Notes: generated by a model not told the origin, from the letters alone. 64,000 nt of DNA from Novosphingobium sp. (GCA_016719755.1 JADJYM010000012.1:191001-255000); one strand, 5' to 3'. Shown: positions 9,604 to 21,536, numbered from the stretch's first letter. Numbers and translations are program-made.

Positions 9604-10050
9604 TCAGTTGAGATGTTCGACGATCAGGATCACGCCGTCCGCAGCGACCACCCGCATCCGGGTGCCCGCCCCCGCATCGGGACCGCGCGCCAGCCATTCG
9701 CTGTCGCCCAGTTTGACCCGGCCCGACCCGGCCTCGATCGCCTGGGTGACCATCACGGTCGCGCCCACCGCGCGGGCGCCGCGATCGTTCATTTTCGGAT
9801 CCGCCGGATGGATCGGATTATCGGCCAGATAGCGCTTGCCGACGAACACCGAAACCAGCGAAAGCGTCACGAACAGCACGATCTGCCAGGGCATCCCGAT
9901 CGGCATGACCCAGGCGACCAGCCCGGTCACGATCGCCGATCCGGACAGCCAGATCAGGAAAACGCCGGGGATCACCATTTCCCCGATCGCCAGGATCAGG
10001 CCAAGCGCCAGCCAGAACCAGTGCGGCTCAAGCGCGTCCACCCAGGCCAT
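9604..10050 (-). CDS. NfeD-family membrane protein
   Basis: 148 residues with three or four N-terminal hydrophobic segments (WFWLALGLILAIGEMVIPGV, IWLSGSAIVTGLVAWVM, WQIVLFVTLSLVSVFVG) and a C-terminal OB-fold beta domain (from about residue 90, DRGARAVGATVMVTQAIEAG). This is the short NfeD form that always travels with a stomatin/SPFH protein. Its start codon shares one base with the stop of the SPFH gene (TGATG), so the two are translationally coupled and the products probably form one membrane complex. Confidence 0.9.
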   Translation of the reverse strand: MAWVDALEPHWFWLALGLILAIGEMVIPGVFLIWLSGSAIVTGLVAWVMPIGMPWQIVLFVTLSLVSVFVGKRYLADNPIHPADPKMNDRGARAVGATVMVTQAIEAGSGRVKLGDSEWLARGPDAGAGTRMRVVAADGVILIVEHLN

Positions 10051-10970
10051 CAGCGAGGCGTCCTGTCAGCCGCCAGCGCATCCTTGACCAGTTCGCCAAT
10101 CCCGCCGACCGTCCCGATCAGCTGGGTCGCCTCGACCGGGAACAGGATGGTCTTGGCGTTGGGTGAATTGGCAAAGCCCGCCACGGCCTCGGTATACTTT
10201 TGCGCGATGAAGTAGTTGAGCGCCTGGCTGCCCGAACCGGCGATCGCCTCGGACACCACGCGGGTTGCCTCGGCTTCGGCGGCGGCGGAGCGTTCGCGCG
10301 CCTCGGCATCGCGGAAAGCGGCTTCCTTGCGCCCTTCGGCGGACAGGATCGCACCCTGCTTCTCGCCCTCGGCGCGCAGGATTTCGGCGGCGCGCATGCC
10401 CTCCGCCTCAAGGATCTGGGCGCGCTTCTCGCGCTCCGCCTTCATCTGGCGGGCCATGGCGTTGGAAATGTCGGCCGGCGGGCGGATGTCCTTGATCTCG
10501 ACGCGGGTGATCTTGATTCCCCACGGTTCGGTTGCCGCATCAACCACCACCAGCAGCCGCGCGTTGATCTCATCACGCTTGGACAGCGTTTCGTCGAGGT
10601 CCATCGACCCCATGACGGTGCGCAGGTTGGTAGTGGTAAGCTGCATGATCGCGACATAGAGGTTCGCAACCTCGTATGCCGCCTTGCCCGGATCGAGCAC
10701 CTGGAAGAACACGATCGCATCGACCCCGACCATCGCGTTATCGCGGGTGATGATTTCCTGCCCCGGAATATCCAGGACCTGTTCCATCATGTTGACCTTG
10801 TGCCCCACCCGGTCGATGAACGGGATAATCAGGTGCAGGCCGGGCTGCGCCGCCAGCGTATACTTGCCCAGCCGTTCGATGGTGTAGACATAGCCCTGGC
10901 GCACGACGCGCACCCCCATCAGCAGGAAGATCCCCGCGAAAGCCAGCAGGGCAACCAGAAAACCGGCCAT
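10050..10970 (-). CDS. Stomatin-like SPFH/Band 7 membrane protein (QmcA-like)
   Basis: 306 residues. One N-terminal membrane helix ([19 protein letters not shown]) is followed by the Band 7 domain ([25 protein letters not shown] region). The signature [22 protein letters not shown] and VEIKDIRPP follow, then a long Ala/Glu/Arg coiled coil (about 185-245). Such proteins form oligomeric membrane microdomain scaffolds and pair with NfeD proteins. Together with HflK/HflC this is the second SPFH system in the first 11 kb. It is divergent from the small gene at 11090. Confidence 0.92.
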   Translation of the reverse strand: MAGFLVALLAFAGIFLLMGVRVVRQGYVYTIERLGKYTLAAQPGLHLIIPFIDRVGHKVNMMEQVLDIPGQEIITRDNAMVGVDAIVFFQVLDPGKAAYEVANLYVAIMQLTTTNLRTVMGSMDLDETLSKRDEINARLLVVVDAATEPWGIKITRVEIKDIRPPADISNAMARQMKAEREKRAQILEAEGMRAAEILRAEGEKQGAILSAEGRKEAAFRDAEARERSAAAEAEATRVVSEAIAGSGSQALNYFIAQKYTEAVAGFANSPNAKTILFPVEATQLIGTVGGIGELVKDALAADRTPR

Positions 10971-11089
10971 TTTGTATCCCCTTAGATGATATTGCAGGCG
11001 CGCATGTTAGCGCCCTGCGCTGTGGCGGCAAGCGAAAGCGGCAGGCGGATTTAACCAGGTCGAAACTATGTTGAACTAGGCTCTGCCGC

Positions 11090-11554
11090 ATGATTCAGGA
11101 TAATCCCGCGAACTGGAGCCAGGGCTTCTGGGGCTCAGAGCATCCGCAGACTGCGGCACTCCGGGTCAAGAAGGACTATGTCGACAAGATGATCTCGCTC
11201 AAGCGCGAGAACATGGACCGGGTCTACGAATACCTGACCGGCCTGCTCGACAAGGCCAAGGAAGAACTCCAGCACGCCCGCAGCGGATCGAACGACCTGC
11301 GCCGCGCGGCGCTGCGCCAGCATGTCGACGAAATCGTCGCCTATCTCAAGGGCCAGGCGCTCGATGTCGTCCCGCCCCCGCGCTACGACGATACCGCCCC
11401 TCCGGCTCTGCGCGGCACCTATGTGCTGGACGAGGTTTCCGGCTTTTTCGGGCGCGTCAAATGCGTGCTCGACCAATGGTACGACAGCCACCTGATCGCC
11501 CTTTACGACGAGATGGTGACGCTGATGAACCTCAAGAAGCCGCCGCCCGCCTGA
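11090..11554 (+). CDS. Conserved hypothetical protein, alpha-helical
   Basis: 154 residues, no signal peptide or membrane segment. The sequence is strongly helical and charged (KKDYVDKMISLKRENMDRVY, LDKAKEELQHARSG) with a proline-rich linker near residue 96 and a C-terminal helix pair around FGRVKCVLDQWYDSHLIALY. I do not recognise a named family. It is divergent from the SPFH gene and 63 bases before the SDR gene. Coding is supported by strong codon bias and a clean start; function is unknown. Confidence 0.75.
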   Translation: MIQDNPANWSQGFWGSEHPQTAALRVKKDYVDKMISLKRENMDRVYEYLTGLLDKAKEELQHARSGSNDLRRAALRQHVDEIVAYLKGQALDVVPPPRYDDTAPPALRGTYVLDEVSGFFGRVKCVLDQWYDSHLIALYDEMVTLMNLKKPPPA

Positions 11555-11617
11555 GGCCGTGACGAGGCCGTCATGGCGCGCTAGGACGATCGCATAACAG
11601 CGAGAGGAACAGCGTGC

Positions 11618-12403
11618 ATGGCTTTCAATCCCTTTGATCTGACCGGCAAGGTCGCGCTTGTCACCGGCGGCAACGGCGGGATCGGGCTTGGCATGGCTGA
11701 AGGCCTCGCCGCCGCCGGGGCCAAGGTCGCGATCTGGGGCCAGAATCCAGACAAGAACGCCGCCGCGGAGGCCGCGCTGCGCGCGCATGGCGGCGCAGTG
11801 CTGGTCCAGCAGATCGACGTTGCCAGCGAGGACGCGGTCAAGGCCGGAATCGCCGAGGTCGTCGCCCGCTTCGGGCGGCTCGATTTCTGCGCCGCCAATG
11901 CCGGGATCGGCGGCGGCGGCGCGGGGCCGTTCCATGAAACCACCACCGAAGATTGGCGCCGGGTGATGACCGTCAACCTGGATGCCGTGTTCTGGACCCT
12001 GCGCGAAGCGGCGAAGCATATGCTGGAGCGCGCCCAGGCCGGCGATCCGGGCGGCTCGCTGCTGGTCACCTCTTCCACCTCAGCGATCGACGGAGCGCCC
12101 GCGAACGAGGCCTATTCCTCCAGCAAGACCGCCGTGCTCGGCCTGATCCGGGGGCTGGCGGTGGAATATGCCCGCTATGGCATCCGCGCCAACGCGGTGC
12201 TGCCGGGCTGGATCCGCTCAGACATGACCGCGCGGCTGCAAGGCTGGGACAAGTTCAACGACAAAGTGATCGGCCGCGTGCCCATGCGCCGCTGGGGCGA
12301 AGGCGAGGACTTTGCCGGAATCGCGGTCTACCTCGCCTCGGACGCCTCGCGCTTCCACACCGGCGACAGCATCGTGATCGACGGCGGCTACACGATCTAC
12401 TGA
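11618..12403 (+). CDS. Short-chain dehydrogenase/reductase (SDR)
   Basis: 261 residues, classical SDR. The nucleotide-binding motif is TGGNGGIGLG (residues about 16-25), followed by NAGIGGGG, the Ser of LLVTSSTSA and the catalytic YSSSK. The C-terminus GDSIVIDGGYTIY is typical. It probably oxidises or reduces an alcohol/ketone with NAD(P). It lies directly upstream of the LysR regulator and ligJABC cluster in the same direction, so a role with aromatic or lignin-derived side chains is plausible. This is context inference; the substrate is unknown. Confidence 0.88.
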   Translation: MAFNPFDLTGKVALVTGGNGGIGLGMAEGLAAAGAKVAIWGQNPDKNAAAEAALRAHGGAVLVQQIDVASEDAVKAGIAEVVARFGRLDFCAANAGIGGGGAGPFHETTTEDWRRVMTVNLDAVFWTLREAAKHMLERAQAGDPGGSLLVTSSTSAIDGAPANEAYSSSKTAVLGLIRGLAVEYARYGIRANAVLPGWIRSDMTARLQGWDKFNDKVIGRVPMRRWGEGEDFAGIAVYLASDASRFHTGDSIVIDGGYTIY

Positions 12404-12453
12404 TCCAGGCCGGGCCATGGCGGCGGCCATAAAAATTTGCTAATCGAGCAGCC

Positions 12454-13608
12454 ATGCCAAGCCGCCCGCCGAATATCCGCCACTTCGCCGCGCTGGCCGC
12501 GACAGTGCGGCACGGCAGCCTCAGCCGCGCGGCGCGGGCGGTCAACCTGTCGCAGCCGGCGCTGACCCAGGCTATCACCGGGCTTGAGGCAAGCCTGGGG
12601 GCCACCCTGTTCGAGCGCGGCCCGCAGGGCATGGCCCCGGCCGAAGCCGCGCTGCTGCTGGCCCCGCGCGCCGAGGCCGCGATCGAGCATATCGGCAGCT
12701 CGCGCGTAACCGGCACCCAGGTGCGTGCCTTCCTCGCGGTGGTGCGCGCGGGCAGCTATTCCGCCGCCGCCGAAGCGACCGGGATCTCCGCCGCTTCGCT
12801 CCACCGCGCCGTGGCCGACCTTTCGGTCGCGCTGGGGCAGCGGCTGATCGAGCGGCGCGGGCGGGCGCTGGTGCTGACCCCGGCGGGAGAGCGCCGCGCC
12901 CGCGGCTTTGGCCTGGCCATGGCCGAGCTGCGCGCCGGGCTGTCCGAAGTCGCGGCGCTGCAGGGCAAGGCCGGCGGGCGGATCGCGGTGGGCGCCATGC
13001 CGCTGAGCCGCGCGCGCTGGCTTCCCGAAACCATCGCGCGCTTCATCGCCGCCCATCCCGGCATCGACGTGGCCGTGCACGAAGGCAGCCACGCCGAACT
13101 GGTCGGCCCGCTGCGCGACGGAGAGATCGACCTGATGCTGGGCGCGCTGCGCGAAGGGGCGCGGGCCGAGGACCTTGAGCAGGAAGCCCTGTTCGAGGAC
13201 CGCCCCGCGCTGGTGATGCGCGCGGGCCACCCGCTGCTGACCGCCACCGATCCGGCTAAGGCGATGTTCGCCTATCCCTGGCTGCTGCCGGGCGCCGAAA
13301 CCCCACTGCGGCGCTATTGGCAGGACATGGTCCGCACGCTGGGGCGCGATGTGCCCCATGTCCAGGTGGAATGCGGATCGGTGATGATGATCCGCCAGCT
13401 GCTGCTGGGCAGCGATGCGCTGACCCTGCTTTCGCCCGGTCAGGTGTCGGTTGAGCTCGATGCCGGGGTGCTGGCCGCGATGCCCACCCCTGTGCCCGTC
13501 GCCCGGACGATCGGCATCACCACCCGCTCCGGCTGGCGGCCCACGGCGGCGCAGGCGGATTTCCTGGCCCTGCTGCGCGCGGTGGGACGCGAACAGGCGC
13601 AGGGCTGA
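12454..13608 (+). CDS. LysR-type regulator with two tandem winged-helix domains
   Basis: 384 residues, about 80 longer than a standard LysR protein. The extra length is a second LysR-like helix-turn-helix. The first spans about residues 8-65 (HFAALAATVRHGSLSRAARA, LSQPALTQAITGLEASLG, LFERGP). The second spans about 88-146 (VRAFLAVVRAGSYSAAAEAT, LHRAVADLSVALGQRLIERR, LTPAG). A normal LysR substrate-binding domain follows from about 175 (GRIAVGAMPLSRARWLPETI). It sits immediately upstream of the DUF1932 gene and ligJABC in the same direction, the place expected for their regulator, like LigR of Sphingobium. The ligand is inferred to be a pathway intermediate. The double domain suggests an unusual operator arrangement. 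Confidence 0.88.
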   Translation: MPSRPPNIRHFAALAATVRHGSLSRAARAVNLSQPALTQAITGLEASLGATLFERGPQGMAPAEAALLLAPRAEAAIEHIGSSRVTGTQVRAFLAVVRAGSYSAAAEATGISAASLHRAVADLSVALGQRLIERRGRALVLTPAGERRARGFGLAMAELRAGLSEVAALQGKAGGRIAVGAMPLSRARWLPETIARFIAAHPGIDVAVHEGSHAELVGPLRDGEIDLMLGALREGARAEDLEQEALFEDRPALVMRAGHPLLTATDPAKAMFAYPWLLPGAETPLRRYWQDMVRTLGRDVPHVQVECGSVMMIRQLLLGSDALTLLSPGQVSVELDAGVLAAMPTPVPVARTIGITTRSGWRPTAAQADFLALLRAVGREQAQG

Positions 13609-13679
13609 TTCGCAAAAAGCGATAACCCGGCGCTTCATTCGATTTGCGGGCGGCCTGCCCGCGCGCGAGGGGCAGGGCG

Positions 13680-14504
13680 ATGACCTGCGACATTGCCCTG
13701 ATCGGATTCGGCGAGGCCGGATCGACCTTTGCCAAGGCTGGCGACTGGTCCGCGCGGGCGCGCGGCTGGGACCGGCTGGCCGGGCGCCGCGCGGCGATGG
13801 CCGCAGCGGGTCTGCCCACGGCGGATGGACCGGCGCAGGCCCTGTCGGGTGCGCCGCTGGTCCTGTCGCTGGTCACTGCCGACGAGGCACTGAAGGCCGC
13901 GCAGGACTATGCCCCGCTCCTCTCCCCCGGCGCGCTGTGGTGCGATGGCAATTCGGTCGCGCCCGAAACCAAGCGCGCGGCGGCCCGCGCGGTCGAGGCG
14001 GCGGGCGGGCGCTATGTCGATCTGGCGGTGCTTGCCCCGGTTCATCCCGCGCGGCTGGCCGTGCCCCTGCTGCTGGCGGGCGCGGCGGCGGACGATGCGG
14101 CCGAACGGCTGAACGTGCTGGGCTTCACCAACCTGCGCGTGGTGGGGGACGAGGTTGGCCGGGCCAGTGCGATCAAGATGATCCGCTCGGTCATGGTCAA
14201 GGGGATCGAGGCCCTGACCGACGAGATGATGGCGGCTGCCGAAGCGGCGGGCGTTGCGGACGAGGTGCTGTCCTCGCTCGACGCCAGCGAAAAGGCGCTG
14301 CCCTGGGCGCAACGCGCCGCCTACAATCTGGAGAGGATGCACACCCACGGCCTGCGCCGTGCGGCGGAAATGGAAGAGAGCGCGAAGACGCTGCTGGCGC
14401 TGGGGGTTCCCCCGGTGATGACGCGCGGCACCGTCTATCGCCAGAGACAAGCAGCCCAACAGAACCAGGCTTCGCTCGATGCGAACGGCGGTGGAGGACA
14501 TTGA
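13680..14504 (+). CDS. NAD(P)-binding oxidoreductase with DUF1932 domain
   Basis: 274 residues from the ATG at 13680, which follows a good purine-rich site (gaggggcaggg); an in-frame ATG at 13644 would add 12 residues. The N-terminal Rossmann motif is CDIALIGFGEAGSTFA, as in the 6-phosphogluconate/3-hydroxyisobutyrate dehydrogenase group. The C-terminal half (from about 180) is the all-helical DUF1932 domain (AIKMIRSVMVKGIEALTDEM), including the Lys of the KMIRS segment at the catalytic position of this superfamily. Four bases separate its stop from the ligJ start, so it is part of the lig operon. Such genes recur beside protocatechuate 4,5-cleavage genes, but I know of no assigned reaction. 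Confidence 0.82.
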   Translation: MTCDIALIGFGEAGSTFAKAGDWSARARGWDRLAGRRAAMAAAGLPTADGPAQALSGAPLVLSLVTADEALKAAQDYAPLLSPGALWCDGNSVAPETKRAAARAVEAAGGRYVDLAVLAPVHPARLAVPLLLAGAAADDAAERLNVLGFTNLRVVGDEVGRASAIKMIRSVMVKGIEALTDEMMAAAEAAGVADEVLSSLDASEKALPWAQRAAYNLERMHTHGLRRAAEMEESAKTLLALGVPPVMTRGTVYRQRQAAQQNQASLDANGGGGH

Positions 14505-14508
14505 ACAT

Positions 14509-15527
14509 ATGACCATGATCATCGACTGCCACGGCCATTACACCGTGCTGCCACGCGCCCACGACGAGTGGCGCGAGGCACAGAAGGCCGCGTTCAAGGC
14601 GGGGACCGAATGCCCGCCCTATCCCGACATCTCCGATGACGAGATCCGCGAGACGATCGAGAGCAACCAGCTGCGCCTGATCAAGGAACGCGGCGCGGAC
14701 ATGACGATCTTTTCCCCCCGGGCCAGCGCCATGGCCCCGCACGTCGGCGACCAGTCGGTCGCGGTGAAGTGGGCGCAGGTCTGCAACGATCTGATCGCGC
14801 GCGTGGTCGGTCTTTACCCGGATGTCTTCGCGGGCGTGTGCATGCTGCCGCAGTCGCCCGAAGCCGACATGACCAGTTCGATTGCCGAGCTGAAGCGCTG
14901 CGTGGCGAACGGCTTCATCGGCTGCAACCTCAACCCCGATCCGGGTGGCGGCCACTTCAGGCATCCGCCGCTGACGGACGAATACTGGTTCCCGTTCTAC
15001 GAGACGATGTGCGAGCTCGACGTGCCGGCGATGATCCACGTTTCGGGCAGCTGCAACCCGGCGATGCACGCCACGGGCGCCTATTACATCGCGGCCGACA
15101 CCATCGCCTTCATGCAGCTGCTGGAAGGCGACCTGTTCAGCCGCTTCCCCACCCTGCGCTTCATCATTCCGCATGGCGGCGGTGCGGTGCCCTATCACTG
15201 GGGCCGCTACCGGGGGCTGGCCGACATGCTGAAAAAGCCGGACCTGTCGGGCCACCTGATGAACAACGTGTTCTTCGATACCTGCGTCTACCATCAGCCG
15301 GGGATCAACCTGCTGGCCGACGTGATCGACAACAAGAACATCCTGTTCGGCAGCGAAATGGTCGGCGCGGTGCGGGGCATCGATCCCACCACCGGGCACT
15401 ATTTCGACGATACCAAGCGTTACGTGGACGCGCTCGACATCTCTGACGCCGAACGCCACGCGATTTTCGAAGGCAACGCCCGCCGGGTCTTCCCGCGGCT
15501 CGATGCCCAGCTGAAGGAGAGAGGGCG

Positions 15528-15531
<4 letters not shown>
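14509..15531 (+). CDS. ligJ: 4-oxalomesaconate hydratase LigJ
   Basis: 340 residues, amidohydrolase superfamily. It begins MTMIIDCHGHYTVLP, with the metal-binding HGH, and continues with PRASAMAPHVGDQ, LNPDPGGGHF, MIHVSGSCNPAMHATGAYY, IPHGGGAVPYHWGR and FGSEMVGAVRGIDP. The match to the remembered SYK-6 LigJ is close along the full length (341 residues there). The enzyme hydrates 4-oxalomesaconate to 4-carboxy-4-hydroxy-2-oxoadipate in protocatechuate (and gallate) meta-cleavage, in the cytoplasm. The ATG at 14509 has a GGAGG site 12 bases upstream. The stop overlaps the ligA GTG start (GTGA), so translation of the two is coupled. Confidence 0.96.
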
Positions 15532-17741
<2,210 letters not shown>

Positions 17742-17763
17742 ACTTCGCCTTCCGCTAACTGGC

Positions 17764-17889
17764 TTCGTCATTGCGAGCGGCGAAGCCGCGCGGCAATCCA
17801 GGGCTTGCGCAAACCGCCCTGGATTGCTTCGTGCAGTCCAGCCTGAGCGCGGCTGCTGAGCCGCAAGCCGAAGGGCTCGCAATGACGAA
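17764..17889. repeat. REP-like palindromic intergenic element
   Basis: A 126-base element bounded by 15-bp perfect inverted repeats (TTCGTCATTGCGAGC at 17764-17778 and its complement at 17875-17889). Inside lies a 12-bp perfect stem, GCAATCCAGGGC at 17793-17804 with its complement at 17816-17827. The TCATTGCGAGCG...GCAATCCAG theme is a widespread bacterial intergenic repeat, common in alphaproteobacteria. It lies between ligC and the aldo/keto reductase and covers one possible start codon of the latter. Confidence 0.85.
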
Positions 17890-17899
17890 TGGGGTTACG

Positions 17900-18892
17900 A
17901 TGGTCGGCAGGCGGAAAATCAACGGACGGGCCACCAACCCGGTGGGCCTTGGCTGCATGTCGCTGTCATGGGCCTATGGGGTCCCGCCCTCGGAGGACGA
18001 GGCGCTCAAGCTGCTGGGCCGCGCGCTCGACCTTGGCTACGATCACCTCGACACCGCCAACATCTATGGCCTGGGCCACAATGAGACGCTGCTGGGCAAG
18101 GCACTGAAGGGGCGGCGCGGCGAATTCTTCCTGGCCACCAAGATGGGGATCATCGTCGACGGGGCCAAGCGCCGGGTGGACTGCAAGCCCGAGACGATCC
18201 GCCGCTGCGTAGAGGAATCGCTGACCCGCCTCCAGACCGATCACATCGACCTTTACTATATGCACCGTCGCGACTTCGCGACGCCCATCGAAGAATCGAT
18301 GGAGGCGATGGCCAAGCTGGTGAAAGAGGGCAAGATCGGCGCTGTCGGCCTGTCCGAGATGAGCGCGGAGACCTTGCGCCGCGCCCATGCGGTCCACCCG
18401 GTCGCGGCGGTCCAGACCGAATACTCGCTGTGGACGCGCAACCCCGAACTTGGCGTGCTGCAAGCCTGCGCGGATCTTGGCGCGGCGCTGGTCGCCTTCT
18501 CGCCGGTGGCGCGCGGGGTGCTGGCGAACGGGGTGCGCGATCTGGCCGCCCTGCCCGATAAGGACCTGCGCCGCACCATGCCGCGCTTCAATGCGGATAA
18601 CTGGCCCCGCAACCTGGCGCTGGCCGATGCCTTCAATGCCGTGGCCCTGCGCGAGGGCGTGACCCCGGCCCAGCTCAGCCTGGCGTGGGTATTGTCGCGC
18701 GGAAACCACGTGGTGACGATCCCCGGCACCGCCTCGATCCCGCATCTGGAAGAGAACATCGCCCGCTGGGACTGGACAATCCCCGAGTCGGTCGCGGCCG
18801 AGCTGGACGCGCTGATCAACCAGTCGACGGTCAGCGGCCCGCGCTATGCCCCGGCGATCCAGCAGACCATCGATACCGAGGAATTTGCCTGA
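17900..18892 (+). CDS. Aldo/keto reductase
   Basis: 330 residues from the ATG at 17900 (MVGRRKINGRATNPVGLGCM). The frame continues upstream through the palindromic repeat (ATG at 17882), which is not believed to be coding. The AKR signature is intact: LDTANIYGLGHNE with catalytic Asp and Tyr, FFLATKMGI with the Lys, and YYMHRRD with the His-type segment. GVTPAQLSLAWVLSRG and IPGTASIPHLEENI form the NADPH site. Likely an NADPH-dependent reductase of aldehydes or ketones in the cytoplasm. Its place after ligC suggests an aromatic aldehyde/ketone substrate, but this is inference. Confidence 0.9.
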   Translation: MVGRRKINGRATNPVGLGCMSLSWAYGVPPSEDEALKLLGRALDLGYDHLDTANIYGLGHNETLLGKALKGRRGEFFLATKMGIIVDGAKRRVDCKPETIRRCVEESLTRLQTDHIDLYYMHRRDFATPIEESMEAMAKLVKEGKIGAVGLSEMSAETLRRAHAVHPVAAVQTEYSLWTRNPELGVLQACADLGAALVAFSPVARGVLANGVRDLAALPDKDLRRTMPRFNADNWPRNLALADAFNAVALREGVTPAQLSLAWVLSRGNHVVTIPGTASIPHLEENIARWDWTIPESVAAELDALINQSTVSGPRYAPAIQQTIDTEEFA

Positions 18893-18921
18893 GTTATCCC
18901 CTCCCCGGGACATGAACGCCG

Positions 18922-18952
18922 TGTGAATTTTCGCTCTTTTGAATTTTTCACA
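18922..18952. promoter_or_regulatory. AT-rich dyad before the TonB receptor gene (possible operator)
   Basis: TGTGAA at 18922-18927 and TTCACA at 18947-18952 form an inverted pair spaced by 19 AT-rich bases (TTTTCGCTCTTTTGAATTT). It stands out in GC-rich surroundings, about 50 bases upstream of the receptor start. Its symmetry suggests a dimeric regulator, but the protein is not identified. Confidence 0.35.
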
Positions 18953-19003
18953 TGGGTGATATGAAATCGAACGGGCCTACGATGCCCGAGGGAGGATGCA
19001 ACC

Positions 19004-21536
19004 ATGAAGACATTCCGCCGTTCCGCAGCAGCCAGCGCGGGCGCGCTGGCCATCGCGCTGATTTCGAACGCTGCCCACGCGCAGGAAGCGACCGACAACG
19101 CCGACAATCCCGAGATCATCGTCACGGCCCAGTTCCGCGAACAGAACCTGCAGGATACGCCGCTGGCGATTTCCGCGGTCAATGCGGAAATGCTGGAAAG
19201 CCGCAGCCAGACCTCGGTCGAACAGGTCGCGGCGCAGGCGCCCAACGTCACCCTGACCCCGCAGGGCCAGCAGAACGGTTCGGGCCTGATCGCGTTCATC
19301 CGCGGCGTCGGCCAGACCGACTTCAACTTCGCGCTGGAACCGGGCGTCGGCATCTATGTCGATGATGTCTATATCCCCACCCTCACCGGATCGCTGCTCG
19401 ATCTGATGGACCTTGACCGGGTCGAGGTGCTGCGCGGGCCGCAGGGCACGCTTTCGGGCCGCAACGCCATCGGCGGCGCGATCAAGCTGTTTTCCACCAA
19501 GCCGCAGGGCAACGGGCGCGGCTCGATCCAGGCGACCTATGGTTCGTACAACCGCATCGAAGTGCGCGGTTTTGCCGACCTGGCGCTGTCCGACCAGCTG
19601 TTCATGCGCGTTGCTGGCGTTTCCAAGAACCGCGACGGCCACGTCAAGCGGCTCGACTATGGCCTGACCCACCCGGGGTCGGGCGTGCCGAGCAACAATG
19701 CGGGCGGCCCGGTGCTGGGCACGCTGGGCGGGCAGTCCTATGCCGCGGGCAAGCTTTCGCTGCGCTGGGTGCCGAGCGAAACGGTGGAGGTCAACCTTTC
19801 GGGCGACTATACCCGCGACCGTTCGGAAGCAGGCGCGGGCGTGCTGCGCTATTACAACAACGCTTCCACCACCGGCGACGGGGTGGCGTGGATGACCAAC
19901 ACGGTCACCGGCGCGCCGGTGACCGGCAATTGCCGCTTCGTCCCCTATGGCGTGAACAGCTGCGACACGCTGAGCGGATACGATCCGCGCTATGTCACCT
20001 ATTCGACCTTTGCCGATACCCGCGCGGTAACCCCGCAGGCGCCGTTCAAGCCGGTGATCTTCCAGCCGCACCAGTGGCTAGACAACTATGGCGTGATGGG
20101 CACGATCGACATCGACCTGTCCGACAGCCTTTCGCTGAAGTCGATCACCGCCTGGCGCCATTACAAGTCCGACTGGGCGCAGGATGTCGACAATTCGCCG
20201 CTGGCCAACCAGCAGCTGGCCCAGGTGCTGGTCAACGACCAGTGGAGCCAGGAACTGCGCCTCAACGGCAAGATCGGTGACAACGCGGCAGTTCGAATAC
20301 ACGCTGGGCGGCTTCTACTTCAAGCGCGACGGCACGCTGACCGCGCGCGTTGTGCTGAACTACGCCGGTCTGGACTTCATCCATGGTCCTGATCCGACGC
20401 CCGCCAGCAACAAGGCGCTGTTCGCCACCGGCATCTGGCACGTGACCGACGCCTTCAACGTCACGGCGGGCGTTCGCCAGTCGTGGGACAGCAAGGAATA
20501 CCTGTTCCAGCGGCACAACCCGGATGGCAGTCTGCCCGGATCCTGCGCCGCGCCGCCCCCGGTCGCAACCTATTCCACCGGCGTGCCGAACTGCCTGATT
20601 GCCGGGCTCAATGGTTCGCCGGCCAGCTTCTCGTCCAAGCGGTTCGACTGGCGCGTGGCGATGGATTACCGCTTCTCGCCCGAAGTGATGGTCTATGCCC
20701 AGGTGGCCACCGGCTATCGCGCGGGCGGGGTCAATCCGCGCCCCTATTTCGGCCCGGCCAATGGCGCGCTGAACCAGATCAAGTCGTTCAAGCCGGAAAC
20801 GCTGCTGTCTTATGAAGCGGGCTTCAAGACCGACCTGTTCGACCGCAAGATGCGCCTCAATGTTTCGGCCTTCTATAACGATTACAAGGACATCATCCTC
20901 ACCCTGTCGGCCTGCCCGATCAGCCCCTGCCTCCAGCCGAACAATGTCGGCATGGCCGACGTCAAGGGCTTCGAGGTTGAAACCCTGATAAAGCCGACTC
21001 CCAATTTCACGCTGGACGGCGCGCTCAGCTACATCGACTTCAAGTACAAGGCGCTGAACGGCACCACCGCGGTGACGCTCAACATGGTCACGCCCTATAC
21101 GCCGAAGTGGAAGTGGAGCTTCGGCGCGCAGTACGACTTTGAAAACGTGCTGGGCGGCACGCTGAGCGCGCGGTTCGACGGTTCCTACCAGAGCCACATT
21201 TACACCGAAGCGGTGAACTATGACCGGATCCTGGTTTCGACCACGGCGCCGATCACCACCACGCCCACGGTCCCCGGCGTGACTGCCCGCCCGGGCGGCG
21301 GACCGCTGCCCACGCTGGTCGCCTCGAACCGGATCGACGGCTACTTCCTGGGCAATGCCCGCCTGACCTGGAAGCAGGACAGCGAAGCGCCGTTCTCGGT
21401 CAGCCTCGAGGTGCTGAACCTGTTCGACCGCTACTACTTCACCTCGCTGTACGAGCAGTTTGCCAGCCCGGGCACGATCTCGGGCGCTCCGGCCCTGCCG
21501 CGCACCTGGGCGGTCACGGTGAAGAAGTCCTTCTGA
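19004..21536 (+). pseudogene. TonB-dependent outer-membrane receptor, interrupted by one frameshift
   Basis: The first frame (from 19004) has a signal peptide (MKTFRRSAAASAGALAIALI, cleaved near AHAQ), a TonB-box-like PEIIVTAQFRE and a plug domain (PLAISAVNAEML, GIYVDDVYIPTL, LRGPQGTLSGRNAIGG). Barrel strands follow up to LNGKIGD. From about 20282-20290 homology continues one frame over (QFEYTLGGFYFKRDG...) to the barrel end NLFDRYYFTSLYEQ...KKSF at 21536. One extra base (or two missing) explains the break. Repaired, the protein would be about 843 residues, normal for sphingomonad receptors that import aromatic or oligomeric substrates. A sequencing or assembly error is as likely as a true mutation, since both halves are otherwise clean. 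A strong terminator follows. Confidence 0.88.

Noticed and set aside
8644-10215. 523-residue frame opposite msrB, the small exported protein and nfeD
   Set aside because: It spans three real genes and their gaps, and no domain is seen.
20276-20295. Programmed ribosomal frameshift in the TonB receptor
   Set aside because: No slippery run or following pseudoknot is visible, and TonB receptors are not known to use frameshifting; a mutation or sequencing error is simpler.
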